A DNA stretch of 64,000 nucleotides from Talaromyces rugulosus. Lineage: Eukaryota; Ascomycota; Eurotiomycetes; Eurotiales; Trichocomaceae. Location of the stretch: the NCBI RefSeq assembly GCF_013368755.1, contig NC_049564.1, forward strand, positions 2,302,001 to 2,366,000, read 5' to 3'. The position numbers were made by a program, and so were the translations under genes. Positions 24,049 through 34,701 of this stretch are shown one piece after another (the first letter of the stretch is position 1; the number at the start of each line of letters is the position of its first letter). Under the pieces are notes generated by a model that saw only the letters and a program-made list of their open reading frames with translations, was not told the DNA's origin and searched no databases.

Positions 24049-24504
24049 TTATTGGTTAGACGTACCCCAAGATGGCACTGTAGCCATACCTTCGCTGTAT
24101 AGATTGACCACCCACCATTTCTCACTCGAGTCACCAGCCGGGTCTTCTTCGGCCTCAACGATCTTGGAAGCCGCCACGATTCTGTGATGTCCCGTGAGCA
24201 ACTCCACCTTGGCACCCTCTGGAAGCTTGAGCCATGGCAGTTCTTGGAGTTCACATAGTGTGGCCAAATTGGATAATCGAAGCGCTTCTTTAAAGATATT
24301 TTCCGAGATGAGAGCAGAGACACGATTTTCTGGGTCCAGAGGGAAGCAACCGTAATCCTGAAAGTCTTTAACCAGTCGAGACACGTTCCAGGGGTCCAGT
24401 TGCCTTGAAAAAGGGTTAAACTGATTATACGAAAGACTGCTCAGTTTGATCTTTGCACATTCTCGGAAAAAGGTTTTAAATGAATTCTTGCCAAGTTTGG
24501 ACAT
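24049..24504 (-). pseudogene. Truncated DUF3723 (ParB-like fold) gene
   Basis: 151 codons match only the N-terminal part of the fungal DUF3723 family: a DPWNVSRLVKDFQDYGCFPLDPENR segment (an N..RL...F...GC..LDP pattern), then LLTGHHRIVAA and WWVVNLYSE, corresponding to the GxHRxxAA and WWxVDLY landmarks. Family members are usually several hundred residues longer. Here the frame ends shortly after WWVVNLY, and the downstream sequence has none of the following conserved segment, so the gene is truncated. A GTATGG or GTACGT near the end could be a leftover donor site. DUF3723 genes are recurrent cargo of large fungal 'Starship' elements. The neighbour at 24614 runs in the same direction. Confidence 0.5.
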
Positions 24505-24613
24505 TTTGGTTTGGTGAAGAAGTATTATACCCGGGAAGGTTGTCTTTATATAACTTTAGAGAATGTTGATTGCTGGATCCGGATAAACGGATCCTAGGAG
24601 CAAGTAACTTTAA

Positions 24614-25285
24614 CTACGTATAACTGAAAGTATCACTCCTCAGGTTCCTAAGCTCGAAAACCTTGTTCAATGCAAGTTGTAGCTGCTCCACACCGTCCTG
24701 TATAACATTGGCTTGATTGGAGACGTCCACAAGTAACGTATCCACAGAGACTACACAGATCTGAAGCATATCACTTGCCCATTCCTGTGGATAGCCTTTG
24801 CGTTTGATTTCTCTGTGTACCATTTCCTTAGGCGACCTATGGGACATACGACACTTTTTTGCCAGGTCTTGGAGCAAGTTGACGTCAATTCCCTTCAGTT
24901 TCAAAGTAAGCTCCACCATCCCATCATCTGGGAAGCGAAAAAGTCTCTGGACGGAGGATGTTAAGGAGTTGTAAAACTCATTGGTTTTTTTTTGGCGTTT
25001 ATTGGCTTCTCTTTGCCGTTCGGCGCCGTCGGATTTGGAGTACTCCGACATTTTCATCGGGGGTTCCTCTTCGCTTCCGCTGCTATCATCGTCGGAATAC
25101 TCATCAACAGAAGCTGTAGATGGGCCACTAGTGCCCGATTTTCCTAGGTAGGCCTTGTAACCACTTTCTTCTACTTTCCGGTTCAACTTTTCCATCATTC
25201 TCGCGGCGTCTCGAGATATAGCACTTTCCCTGTCGGGGCTTGCAGAGAGCGCGTAGTTTTGATCAGATATCCTGGGTGAAGACAT
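24614..25285 (-). CDS. Hypothetical protein with acidic low-complexity segment
   Basis: A single-exon frame of 223 codons starting at ATG 25285. Residues 1-50 are mixed. Residues 55-80 are Asp/Ser/Glu-rich (DEYSDDDSSGSEEEPP), followed by a basic helix (AERQREANKRQKK) and a C-terminal helical domain of about 115 residues. I do not recognise a family. It lies 109 bases upstream of the truncated DUF3723 gene on the same strand, and its promoter side abuts the decayed Tc1 copy at 25399. Composition and frame length support a real gene, but no function can be suggested. Confidence 0.45.
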   Translation of the reverse strand: MSSPRISDQNYALSASPDRESAISRDAARMMEKLNRKVEESGYKAYLGKSGTSGPSTASVDEYSDDDSSGSEEEPPMKMSEYSKSDGAERQREANKRQKKTNEFYNSLTSSVQRLFRFPDDGMVELTLKLKGIDVNLLQDLAKKCRMSHRSPKEMVHREIKRKGYPQEWASDMLQICVVSVDTLLVDVSNQANVIQDGVEQLQLALNKVFELRNLRSDTFSYT

Positions 25286-25398
25286 GCTGGGCTTGGAAGA
25301 TGGTATGGCGGAAGAGGGAAGGGGGGTATTTGGCTGTTTAAATAATTGTGATTGGACTCTGTTGTCTGTCGATTCTCCAATTTTCCGGAAATCTGGAT

Positions 25399-26573
25399 TG
25401 CGAATATACGCTAGTGTATAAGTGGCTAGCGCCGGAATAATTCTACATTGTGAAATTTTGCGTTAGTCGTATTAGATAGTTAGTTATGGAACAGATACGC
25501 TTGTAAACTACCTGTAATACTTTCTAGCACTTATGACTCATCACCATCTGCCGCCAGAGTTCAAATCTCCAGCATGGGACAACACCAGAGAGAGACGTTC
25601 TAGAGTACATTATCATACCATAACACCAAGACTTGCAATATCAAAAATTCAACTTATCTATAATATGTTGAGTAGCAATGGGGTCACAATACCAGAGATT
25701 GCCAGTGTTGCTAAATGTAGCCAACAATTAGTTTATTATATACAATCGAATCTAGAACATTTTAATAAAGCCAAGGTCCTGCTGATTCAGGCTGATCAAC
25801 CACGTCTCATCATATTGGTGATGCTAGAAGCTCTTTGTAATTACCTCATTGAAAAACCTACTTTATATTTGTATGAGATAGCTGTCTTCTTATAAGATAA
25901 GTTCAATATATATGTAACAACAAATAGCATCAGCAAGGTCCTTACCTCGATTAGTTAGTCGAAGAAAACAGCATAAAATAAGGTAAAGGAACACAATCAA
26001 GACTTGCAAGATAAATATAGATATTATATCTCTAATTTCCAACTAGATCAGCTGGTTTTTATAGATGAATCTAGATATGACAAACATGTAAGGTTTAGAC
26101 AAACCAGCTAGTCTCCTCTTAGTGTAACACCTTTGTAGATATACAAATTTCATTGTGAGCAATATTATCAAATTTTGTCTGCTTACTCCCAAGATGGTAT
26201 AGTGCTCTCTCAAATCTTCTAAGGCTCCACAGATACTATTATATTCGAAGATTTCATCAAGTAGCTCCTTCAACATTATAAAAAATAGCCAGAACCAAAA
26301 TCAGTTCTTATCATAGATAACACATCTTTTCATCACTCAGATCGAATACAAGATATATGCGCGACTACAGGTGTTAAACTGGTATATTTACCACCAGACT
26401 TAAATCCAATTAAAGAATTCTTCGTTGAACTCAAAGCATTTATCAAGCGAAATTGGAAAGTATTTGAAGAGGACCCCAATCAAGACATCAGTCGCTTCCT
26501 AGAGTGGTGTGTAGATACAGTCGGTGCGCGAGAAAAAAGCGCGTGAAAGGCCATTTCCGACACGCTGGTCTAG
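25399..26573 (+). mobile_element. RIP-degraded Tc1/mariner element, copy 1
   Basis: Sequence from CGAATATACGCTAG onward is alignable with the uninterrupted copy at 54448-55640 (opposite strand), up to the shared ...CACGCTGGTCTAGTAC near 26573. The transposase frame is broken by many TAA/TAG codons (for example after IAVFL at 25893), and differences are mostly C-to-T or G-to-A. A 9-base deletion removes the YSP of the PPYSPDLNP motif (at about 26393). The DNA-binding half (N-terminal helix-turn-helix) and remnants of the DDE half (FIDES, IIDNTSFH) are both visible. At the third catalytic position it reads AAA (Lys), as in the copy at 54448. Terminal repeats are not clearly defined at the 3' end. 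Confidence 0.75.
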
Positions 26574-27119
26574 TACGCTGGTGCCAACCAGATGTACACG
26601 AACCGCAACCACCTGACCGCAGTGGCAACCGAAGCACTGTCGAACTTTCTACTCTCAGCACTCCCAGCATTCTCGGGATTTCTATCAGACATTCACATGG
26701 GATCTTGTCGTTATCCATCTCAGGATCAAAGGTTTTGTAGCCGCTGGCCAACGGGCCTGCACGAATAGAACCAAAGGCAATGGCCGACCACAGGCCCCTA
26801 GGCGAGGCATAAAGTTCGCCCGTAAGAAATGTGACGAGGACTGTAATTAGAGCTACAGTCGCGCCCGAAATTGCCTTAAGTGTCTTAGATATAGAGATTT
26901 GTTTTCAAACCCTAATGCCAAGCCTATTAATCCCTACGCGGTTACTGTGTTATTTACTCTTTTGTACTAAACTTGGATGGTATGATACTAAACGTAAAGA
27001 TGTACTGCGTAAACCGTACTATTACAGTGCTAGAAACACACTTAAATGTCTACCGTGCGGCGTGATACGATGATGTCATTTTAACTCAACACCACCATTG
27101 TGACACTACAATGCACAAA
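26574..27119. other. Spacer between two decayed transposons
   Basis: No gene supported. An unrelated segment of moderate GC content (26580-26760) is followed by AT-rich sequence up to the second element. Short frames on both strands show no domain. Confidence 0.35.
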
Positions 27120-28105
27120 AATGGCACGAAATTTCGAGTCCCGGCGGCGTGCAATGATTGTTCATATGATAAGGAGCGGAAAATTTACTGCTCTACGGAT
27201 AGCAAGGGCGGTAAAATGTTCTGAGGGTTCAGTAGCGAATATCTGGAGAAAGCTCTGGCTATTTGGCAGCGCCAGACCTCATCTTGTCCGTGTTGGTGGG
27301 CCACCAAGCATTACTCCTCTGATGCTCAATAGGTTGTGTAATCATTTTACTGGAAAACCCGGTATGTATATCGAAGAGGTGGCTCTATTTCTATAGAATG
27401 AATTTAATATTCTACCATCACCGTCTAGCATTAAACGGGCCCTTTCCCAGCGTGGTTGGACGAAAAAGAAAACTCGACAGAAAGCGAAAGAGCAAAATTG
27501 TCAATTAAGGGCTTTCTACCAACATAAGCTATCTGAATTTGAGTCATATCATCTGGTTTTTGTCGATGAGTCTGGATGTGACAAAAGAATAGGAAATAGA
27601 CGAACTGGGTGGTCTCCACTTGGGGTAACTCCAGTTCAAACATCTAAATTTCATCGGGGCCAACGCTATCAGATACTGCCAGCATATAGTCAGGACGGTA
27701 TCATCACTTCTGATATTTTTCAAGGCTCAACTGATACTGTGGTCTTCGAAAATTTCATTGAGCGGCTACTCCGGCACTGTGGGAGGTGGCCGGCGCCGAA
27801 ATCTGTCCTAGTTATAGACAATGCATCCTTTCATCGCTCAAGCCAAGTCAAACAGTTGTGCTCTGATGCAGGTGTCAAGCTATTGTTCTTGCCACCTTAT
27901 TCACCAGATTTTAATCCCATTGAGGATAATTCTTTGCAGAGCTGAAGGGCTATATCAAGAAAACTTGGCCAACATACGAAGAAAGTCCTAATCAAGATTT
28001 TTGTACATTTCTCCGAAAATGCGTTCATACAGTTGGTGACAGAAAAGAGAGTGCGGAAGGGCACTTTCGACATGCAGGTATAACGGTAAGAAAATTTATG
28101 TAGGT
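27120..28105 (+). mobile_element. Decayed Tc1/mariner element, copy 2 (divergent from copy 1)
   Basis: From ATG 27121 the frame encodes a helix-turn-helix N-terminus (ALRIARAVKCSEGSVANIWRK), a TAG stop after EEVALFL at about 27394, then the DDE half: VFVDESGCD, VIDNASFH, LPPYSPDFNPIE. The frame then shifts through one extra base in GAGGATAATTC (about 27926-27936), so the last segment (EEFFAEL equivalent) is out of frame. Remnants of the C-terminus can be read to about 28080. Unlike copies 1 and 3 it keeps Glu at the third catalytic position. It is a different lineage of the same family, not a duplicate of copy 1. Confidence 0.7.
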
Positions 28106-28430
28106 AGGATATTTATGGTACAGTAGGGGAACGAGCAAAGCAGTGCATATTAGTGACCCTTTTTATGTAACTGTAAGCAAATTACGGTGTCTTACAATAC
28201 CATGTCAATTTAATTGCCTATCTCAAATGACAAGTTCGAGGATACGTCATGAAAATGTGGAACCTGCAAGACATTCAAAGAACCACTGTGGCGATGCACT
28301 ATGTAGCATGATAAATTGTATAAATTCCTCTGTTCTCACTGACCCTCCTTTGAAGAGATATTTGAAAATAAAGAAACAATCCCGTTCATCTATAAAAGGA
28401 CAAGGCCTTTATTTTAGAGGAACCAAAGCC
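28106..28430. other. Short intergenic gap
   Basis: No gene seen between the second Tc1 remnant and the 3' end of the NLR gene. Confidence 0.35.
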
Positions 28431-31400
28431 TTACCCTCCTCCGATCATAATCTTGGATAAATGGTCAAATTGTAGAATGGAGGAGCCTGAATCGTTTTCA
28501 AAAACCAGAATATCGCCAGAAACGAACCAGACATGGTCTATATAATCAGGATGAAGAAAAAGAAAGTTTTCAGCATCATTCCGTACCCAGGATCCTGAAA
28601 CGAAGATATGATGCTGTGGTGGTTGCGGCACAACCTGAGGGAGCCGAAGAACACCGCGATCTGTGATGAGAAGAGTTCCACAAAAGGACAAATACAGAAG
28701 AGTAGTTTCGGTCACATATACTTGTTGCTCCGTGCCTGTGATTGCATCCCAGAGCCGGATGGTCCCATCACGTGACGCTGACGCTATAAGCCGGCCATCT
28801 GGAGAGAAGGCGACGGCGTTAACCGAGTCTGAATGGCCTTTTAACACGCGCTGCTTCGTGTCTGTGATCGCATCCCAGAGCCGGATGGTCCCATCACCTG
28901 ATGCTGACGCTATAAGCCGGCCATCTGGGGAGAAGACGACGGCGTTAACCCAGTTTGGATGGCCTTCTGGGGAGAAGGCGAGGGCGTCGACCCATTCTGA
29001 ATGGCCTTTTAACACGCGCTGCTCTGTGCCTGTGATCGCATCCCAAAGCCAGATGGTCCCATCACATGACGCTGACGCTATAAGCCGGCCATCTGGGGAG
29101 AAGGCGATGGCGTTAACCAGCTTTGAATGACCTTTTAACACTTTTAACACACGCTGCTTTGTGCCTGTGATCGCATCCCAGAGCCGGATGGTCCCATCAC
29201 GTGACGCTGACGCTATGAGCCGGCCATCAGGGGAGAAGGCGATGGCGTTAACCCAGCCTGAATGTTTTAACACGCGCTGCTCCGTGCCTGTGATCGCATC
29301 CCAGAGCCGGATGGTCCTATCACGTGACCCTAACGCTATGAGCCGACTATCTGGGGAGAAGGCGATGGCGTTAACCGAGTCTAAATGGCCTTTTGACACG
29401 CGCTGCTTCATGCCTTTAGTCGCATCCCAGAGCCGGATGGTCCCATCATTTGATGCTGACGCTATAAGCTGGCTATCTGGAGAGAAGGCGATGGCGTTAA
29501 CCGAGTCTGAATGGCCTTTTAACACGCGCTGCTCAATGCCTGTGGTCACATCCCAGAGCCGGACGGTCAAATCATCTGACGCTGACGCTATAAGCCGGCC
29601 ATCTGGGGAGAAGGCGATGGCGTTAACCCAACCTGAATGGCCTTTTAACACGCGCTGTTCCGTGCCCGTGGTCGTATTCCAGAGCCGGATGGACCCATCA
29701 CCTGACGCTATGAGCCGGCCATCTGGGGAGAAGGCGACGGCGTTGACCCAGTTTGAATGACCTTTTAACACGCGCTGCTCTGTGCCTGTGATCGCATCCC
29801 AAAGCCAGATGGTCCCATCACATGACGCTGACGCTATAAGCCGGCCATCTGGGGAGAAGGCGATGGCGTTAACCAGCATTGAATGGCCTTTTAACACGTG
29901 CTGCTTCGTGCCTGTGATCGCATCCCAGAGCCAGATAGTCCAATCACGTGACGCTGACGCTATGAGCCGGCCATCAGGGGAGAAGGCGATGGAGTTAACC
30001 CAGCCTGAATGGCCTTTTAACACGCGCTGTTCCGTGCCTGTGATCACATCCCAGAGCCGGATGGTCCTATCACGTGATGCTGACGCTATGAGCCGGCTAT
30101 CTGGAGAGAAGGCGACGGCGTTGACCCAGTTTGAATGACCTTTTAACACGCGCTGTTCTGTGCCTGTGATCGCATCCCAGAGCCAGATAGTCCTATCACG
30201 TGACGCTGACGCTATGAGCCGGCAATCCGGGGAGAAGGCGACGGCGGTAACCCAGTCTGAATGGCCTTTCAGTGTTTGTAAATACGGTCTCCAGTCCTCA
30301 TGAATTATCGGGCGCTGTAGTATCCACTTTGGAATCTCATTTGAGTAATGCTTTCGTATTATACTCTTTTCTGGACTGAAGACCAAAGCCGAGCAATATA
30401 CTTGGAGCGGAGTCTCTGCGATAATCGCACCGTGGCTGAGGGCGAATCTCATTGCGTCATATACCGTTGCATGCAAAATATTGCCTGAAGGATGAGACGA
30501 TGACGCAGCATAGATAGGTTTCAGTCTCAACTGTTTTTTCATCGAAGAGAGCATTGTCCGAAGCTTGGTCGAATTGAGCCCTTTCAAATTGAGTGTGGTA
30601 AATGAGACTGCTAATTTTGTTTCTAGCAAGCGGATCATAGTAATGCCTTCTGATAGCCTGCCGATCAAGCTGAGTGTCTCAAGCCAGTAGAGAAAACGAG
30701 TCTGAAAAAAATCCATTATTTCTGTACTGTCATTTGGATCAACGCCACTCTGCCGCAGATGATATATCCAATAACGGCAGGCATACTGAAGAGGAAGAGA
30801 AATACATTGCTTCACTGTGGCTTTAGGAATTTCACGAGTCCGTATCCCAGGCTGTTCCATCTTACATATGTTCTTTTTGAGAAGATTCTTCATGAGTCGT
30901 AGACAGCAGCTGAACAGATGAGAGTGGATAGTTTCATCGTTAACAAAGAATTTTTCGCTTTGGCATCTCACAGGGTCCAGAAGAAAATCCCGCAAGGATG
31001 GGTGCAGGAGACGGATAGGCTTGGTTTCTCCAGGAACATCCAACAATGAATGGAGACCATGTATTGTCGAGAGAATAACATCCTTGCGTTCTCCAAGCAT
31101 CGCCGCCAAATCAGTAGGTGTCATCGCCTCAGAGAGCACTATAATAGACCCGACAATACGCCTGAACAATGCTTGCATTTCAGCTACCTCCTCCGGCTCA
31201 AGTTGCATTGGGAGTGAATGTATTAAGACGGTGGTGTATATCTGGTCTAGCTCCTTCTCTGGCTTGCTTGGCGTGCTGCCTGCGGCAATGACAAGGGAGA
31301 GACGTTCACCAGCGAGTTGCCCTCCCTCTTCAATAAAGCGGCACACAGTGGCAGCGTGGATAAATAAACCATTGGACTTTCTGACTAGAATTTGGATGGT

Positions 31401-32357
31401 CTCGTCGGAGAGAATGCGATTGCCAAGGCCGAATTTTTTGGCAGTGTGTGAGAGTCTGTCCTTATAAAAAAGAACTAGATCTTGATCCACGATAGACTGT
31501 TCAATGTCGTGGAGGATATAATCTCGGTGCAAACCTGACGAGATACTATCGAAACCGAGATTGATTGGCTGCTCTGGTCGGCTTGTGACGAAGACACGCA
31601 ACTGCAAGCTTTCGACAGCCGTAGCGGCAGCGAGGCATTGAATCAACAAGGAGACATCATCTTCATTGTCGCATTCATCCAGTGCATCAATCACGACGAC
31701 AACTGGGAGCAAACACACGTTCTTGCCTAGCTGGGACAACGGTTCAAGGACCAGCTTCTCCCACTGGCCGTATAATCCTAGGCTGCGAATCCGACTGTTG
31801 GATGTAATAGCGTCTTCGATGAGTCTTTGGAGACCTGGTATGGCGTCGGCTAGCTGAGCGGCGATTGTGGCCGCGAATTTCCTAGAGGATGCGAGGTCAC
31901 CACCGCCTCTAGAGAAGAAAAAGCTCGCGCCAAGACGTTCCAGTCCGGCGTACTTGCGGGCGACCGTCAGAGCAATGGTAGATTTCCCGATACCAGCCAT
32001 GCCCTTGAGCCAGTATATTCGTCTTTCATCACTACTGTTGGCCCATTTCTCAATCTGTTTGAGGACATCTCGACGTGTGTTCTTGAGGCAAGAAGGTGAA
32101 TGGTCTTTGCTTGCGGCATTAAACACGGCTTCTGGGAGACAATCGACGAGTTCCGGCGGACTGTTGTGTGAATCTTGGGAAGTTAGCCATGATCACCAAT
32201 CTCTCGGTCGAGTACAAGGGCAGGTTGCTGGCCATGACGGTGGCAACTAACGGTTTATTTGGATATTCCCGTAGACGTTGCCCTGGAATGAAAAACCACG
32301 ATTGCTGGCTTCCGAATTCCCGAAGTTTTGGACTAGCCGCCCCACTGGAGGCTCCAT
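28431..32357 (-). CDS. NACHT-WD40 NLR (STAND sensor) with N-terminal amyloid-like motif exon
   Basis: Exon 1 is 32357-32252 (106 bases) and exon 2 is 32173-28431. They join in frame to 1282 aa. The intron is GTTAGT...CCCAAG with a GGCTAAC branch site. Residues 1-36 hold the motif FGNSEASNRGFSFQGNVY (12-29), resembling HET-s-type amyloid motifs. The NACHT domain follows, with P-loop GMAGIGKST and Walker B VVVVIDALDECD, then a winged-helix/helical linker. About 12 WD40 repeats of 42 residues follow, nearly identical to one another, with one repeat short by three residues and one fusion of a partial to a full repeat (FSPEGHPNW). Expected role: cytosolic ligand sensor that oligomerises on activation and templates an effector. 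The divergent gene at 32679 encodes a candidate partner. No stop or frameshift is seen. Confidence 0.85.
28700..30290. repeat. Internal tandem array of WD40-coding units (about 126 bases each)
   Basis: Roughly 12 units of about 126 bases encode the WD40 repeats of the NLR. They are highly similar at DNA level; the opposite strand therefore also has repetitive open frames (28663-30138), which are shadows. Unit-length variation (a 9-base shorter unit near 29700, a fused unit near 28965) shows recombination between units. In the HET-D/E/R family such arrays undergo concerted evolution with diversifying sites that set recognition specificity. Confidence 0.85.
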
Positions 32358-32678
32358 AACAATTGGTTCCCAGAATAGCGCAGAGGTTTGGGCACGCTCC
32401 GTAATTGAATATTATCGTACCAAAGGTTTCTGATTAAAGTGTGGTAATGATGTTGACGTGATGATGCAGCAGATAGTCTTCCTAACACCACACACGTGGT
32501 CTAATCATGCCTCGCGCTGGGTATCTGGCGCCTAGCAGTCCTGTCATCGCCAATCAAACCCCTGTAGTCCCGTCGCCATTAAAATGCGGGGACGATGTGA
32601 GAATGGAAGATTTCTTCGGGCTGAAACGACGTCTACTCTCATTTAACAACACCGACTTCCCTGCTGGCACGAGTTGGA
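32358..32678. promoter_or_regulatory. Bidirectional promoter between NLR and effector genes
   Basis: These 321 bases separate the two divergent start codons. No open frame of significance. Likely common promoter; no operator recognised. Confidence 0.4.
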
Positions 32679-33562
32679 ATGGATCCCCTTAGCGTGACCG
32701 CCAGTGTGATCGCTATTGCGACTCTTGCATTGCAAAGCTGCAAGGCCGCGTACAATGTCGTAGACGGATTGGCGGAAGCGCCGCAGGCTATTGCTAGGTC
32801 GAGAATTTCCCTCACCGAAACACAGAAAACTGTAGACGCTCTGCACCAAGCGTTGATCACAGGCTCCGAACCTATTCTCAATTCTGTTTTAAGATCGATA
32901 GAGCTCGACGAAACGCTCAAGTCTGTGCAGCGCATCTGCGACAAATTTGCTACCGACATCACATATTTCACCAGCCATTCGACAGATGGTAAATTCAGCA
33001 AGCGGGATAGAATGACAGTTAATCTTCACGAATCGAAGATGAGGAATCTCGACAGAGAGTTGGGTGATTGCCAGCAAACTTTATCCATGGTGCTGGTGTC
33101 CATTAACCTGTAGAGTCTGCCACTACTCGTACTAAGTCGACATTTCTAATATAAAGCAGAATTGTTACTACACAGACCGCTGACGACCTCCGGCGACTTG
33201 GTGGTCGTTTTCAAGCTCAGGAACAGGCACTGGCGAGCCTAGACACACAGCTGTACAACCGTCAAAAATCCCCTCTGGCGGAAGAAGGCTTGGTATATGA
33301 TCGAGATACGAGTTTGCAGTTGACTTCCACACTCCGGAAACTTTGCCAAGAAGCTCTCTCGACCATCAAAACGAAGCGAACTGGGCAAAAGTTCGGCGAT
33401 ATGAGCACTGATGACCAGTCTATGGCAATGCAGGGGATTGTTGGCGATGCACATGATGGCGTACAACAATCGTTCGGAAAGATGACAACCTCAAAGAATA
33501 GCAAGGCATTTCAAGGCCAAATGGACGCATCTTCCTTTGCGACCATGTTCGGAAAACCCTGA
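32679..33562 (+). CDS. STAND-N / HeLo-like effector with two C-terminal HET-s-like repeats
   Basis: Exons 32679-33109 and 33160-33562 join to 834 bases (277 aa). The intron GTAGAG...AAGCAG has a weak donor, so the exact junction is slightly uncertain. The N-terminus (MDPLSVTASVIAIATLALQS) and the following helices match the 'fungal N-terminal domain of STAND proteins' type, related to HeLo-like membrane-targeting bundles. The C-terminus has two 18-residue repeats, FGDMSTDDQSMAMQGIVG (222-239) and FGKMTTSKNSKAFQGQMD (249-266), spaced by 27 residues. Each aligns without gaps to the motif at residues 12-29 of the divergent NLR. Inferred role: executioner that is templated by the NLR into an amyloid fold and then acts on membranes, as HET-S does with NWD2. 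Confidence 0.75.
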
Positions 33563-34043
33563 TCCTGCAGACACTTGTTAAATTTGACCCTTATTATATG
33601 TCGATGGTCAGAATTGCACATCTCCTGGCACAGTTTAAAAGAATTGTGTTTATTTGTTATATCGCAATATATTTGTTCTATTCCTAATCATTGCACAGAA
33701 CAGCCTTCTCAAACACATGTGTCCAAAGATCACGTTGAAGCCGTGTGATCTCGCTCAACATCGAAATTCGAACTCTCACGCAGTGTGATGTACACACCCT
33801 GCCGTGGTGGTTGACAGAATTGGATAATAAACTCTCCACCGCCTCCTTGGTGTATGCGGCTTCCAAAAAGTCCTCGCCATCTATTTAGGACTGGTGATAC
33901 CCACCCCATTCTCAATCAGCCTTCGGAGACTTATCGCTGAATTCCAGTACGCAATTCGATATAGTCCTTAGCAACAATACTTGAAGGCTAGGATATCAGA
34001 GGTTTGTAATACCAATTTCTTTAAAAAAAATGGTCTATTATAT
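33563..34043. other. Intergenic gap
   Basis: No supported gene. Two minus-strand short frames at 33684-33915 overlap each other and have no recognisable domain. Confidence 0.35.
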
Positions 34044-34680
34044 TCATTCTTTCAGTAATAATTCCAGAATCAGGTCTCGGCGGATATCTCGAGGAACATC
34101 GTTGTGACTCTCTAATCTGCCATCAGCATCGACATAGTCGATGAGTCGTTCAATATGTGGTTCCCGAAGTTTATAATGTCTTTGATCCGTAGGGTCCTCC
34201 CAACACCAATCAGAATTTAGCTGACACGAGGCGACATTACACTGCATAAGCTCATACACATGGTTCCAACTAGAAGGTCGTCTAGTCCTCTCTTCTTCTG
34301 CAACAACGCATTCTTCCCGTTCAGCGAGCATAATGTTTGTTGCTGACACGCGGCCTCGTTTCTCGCCTCTTCCTCTTCGTGATGTAGACATATGATCACC
34401 ACCATTCTCGTCCTGTATATAGTTAAAAGAAATACTAATCTTGAGCCTCTTTCCGATACGAAGCAGATTGCTCCATTTACGTAGCTGCTTCTCCACTGGC
34501 GTCCAATTGATGTCAATAGCGTTATAGAACTTTTCAAGAGGACTCTGCGTCCGATCGTTCACTGATATGTACTGTAACAGCAGTGCTTTCAGATCGAATG
34601 CGCAGGTTACGTTTTCGTTTTGTTTGCACCATATTCTCAAGCGCCGCTTTTAGACTTTCTTCCCAATACTCACTAGGCTC
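34044..34680 (-). pseudogene. 3' half of a repeat-associated fungal gene (family shared with 45039-46406)
   Basis: The frame 34640-34044 matches the pseudogene at 45039-46406: LNINW/DIEW...EKQL..W..L.R.GK+LK, then an acidic/basic spacer, a Cys-bearing [21 protein letters not shown] segment and [13 protein letters not shown] second frame upstream (running into about 34680) carries the preceding conserved segment. The two are joined by a 4-base surplus (TACATA where the relative implies TA) at about 34569-34574, which is a frameshift. The 5' half is absent; the 11-base minisatellite begins just beyond. The family's function is unknown to me; members are commonly multicopy and near transposons. 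Confidence 0.5.
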
Positions 34681-34701
34681 CTATTATAAAAAATTATGTT
34701 T

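Noticed and set aside
28663..30138. Plus-strand open frames of 155, 199 and 118 codons with a repetitive protein pattern
   Set aside because: They are the reverse strand of the WD40 array in the NLR gene; their periodicity comes from the array, and they lack starts, introns or homology of their own.
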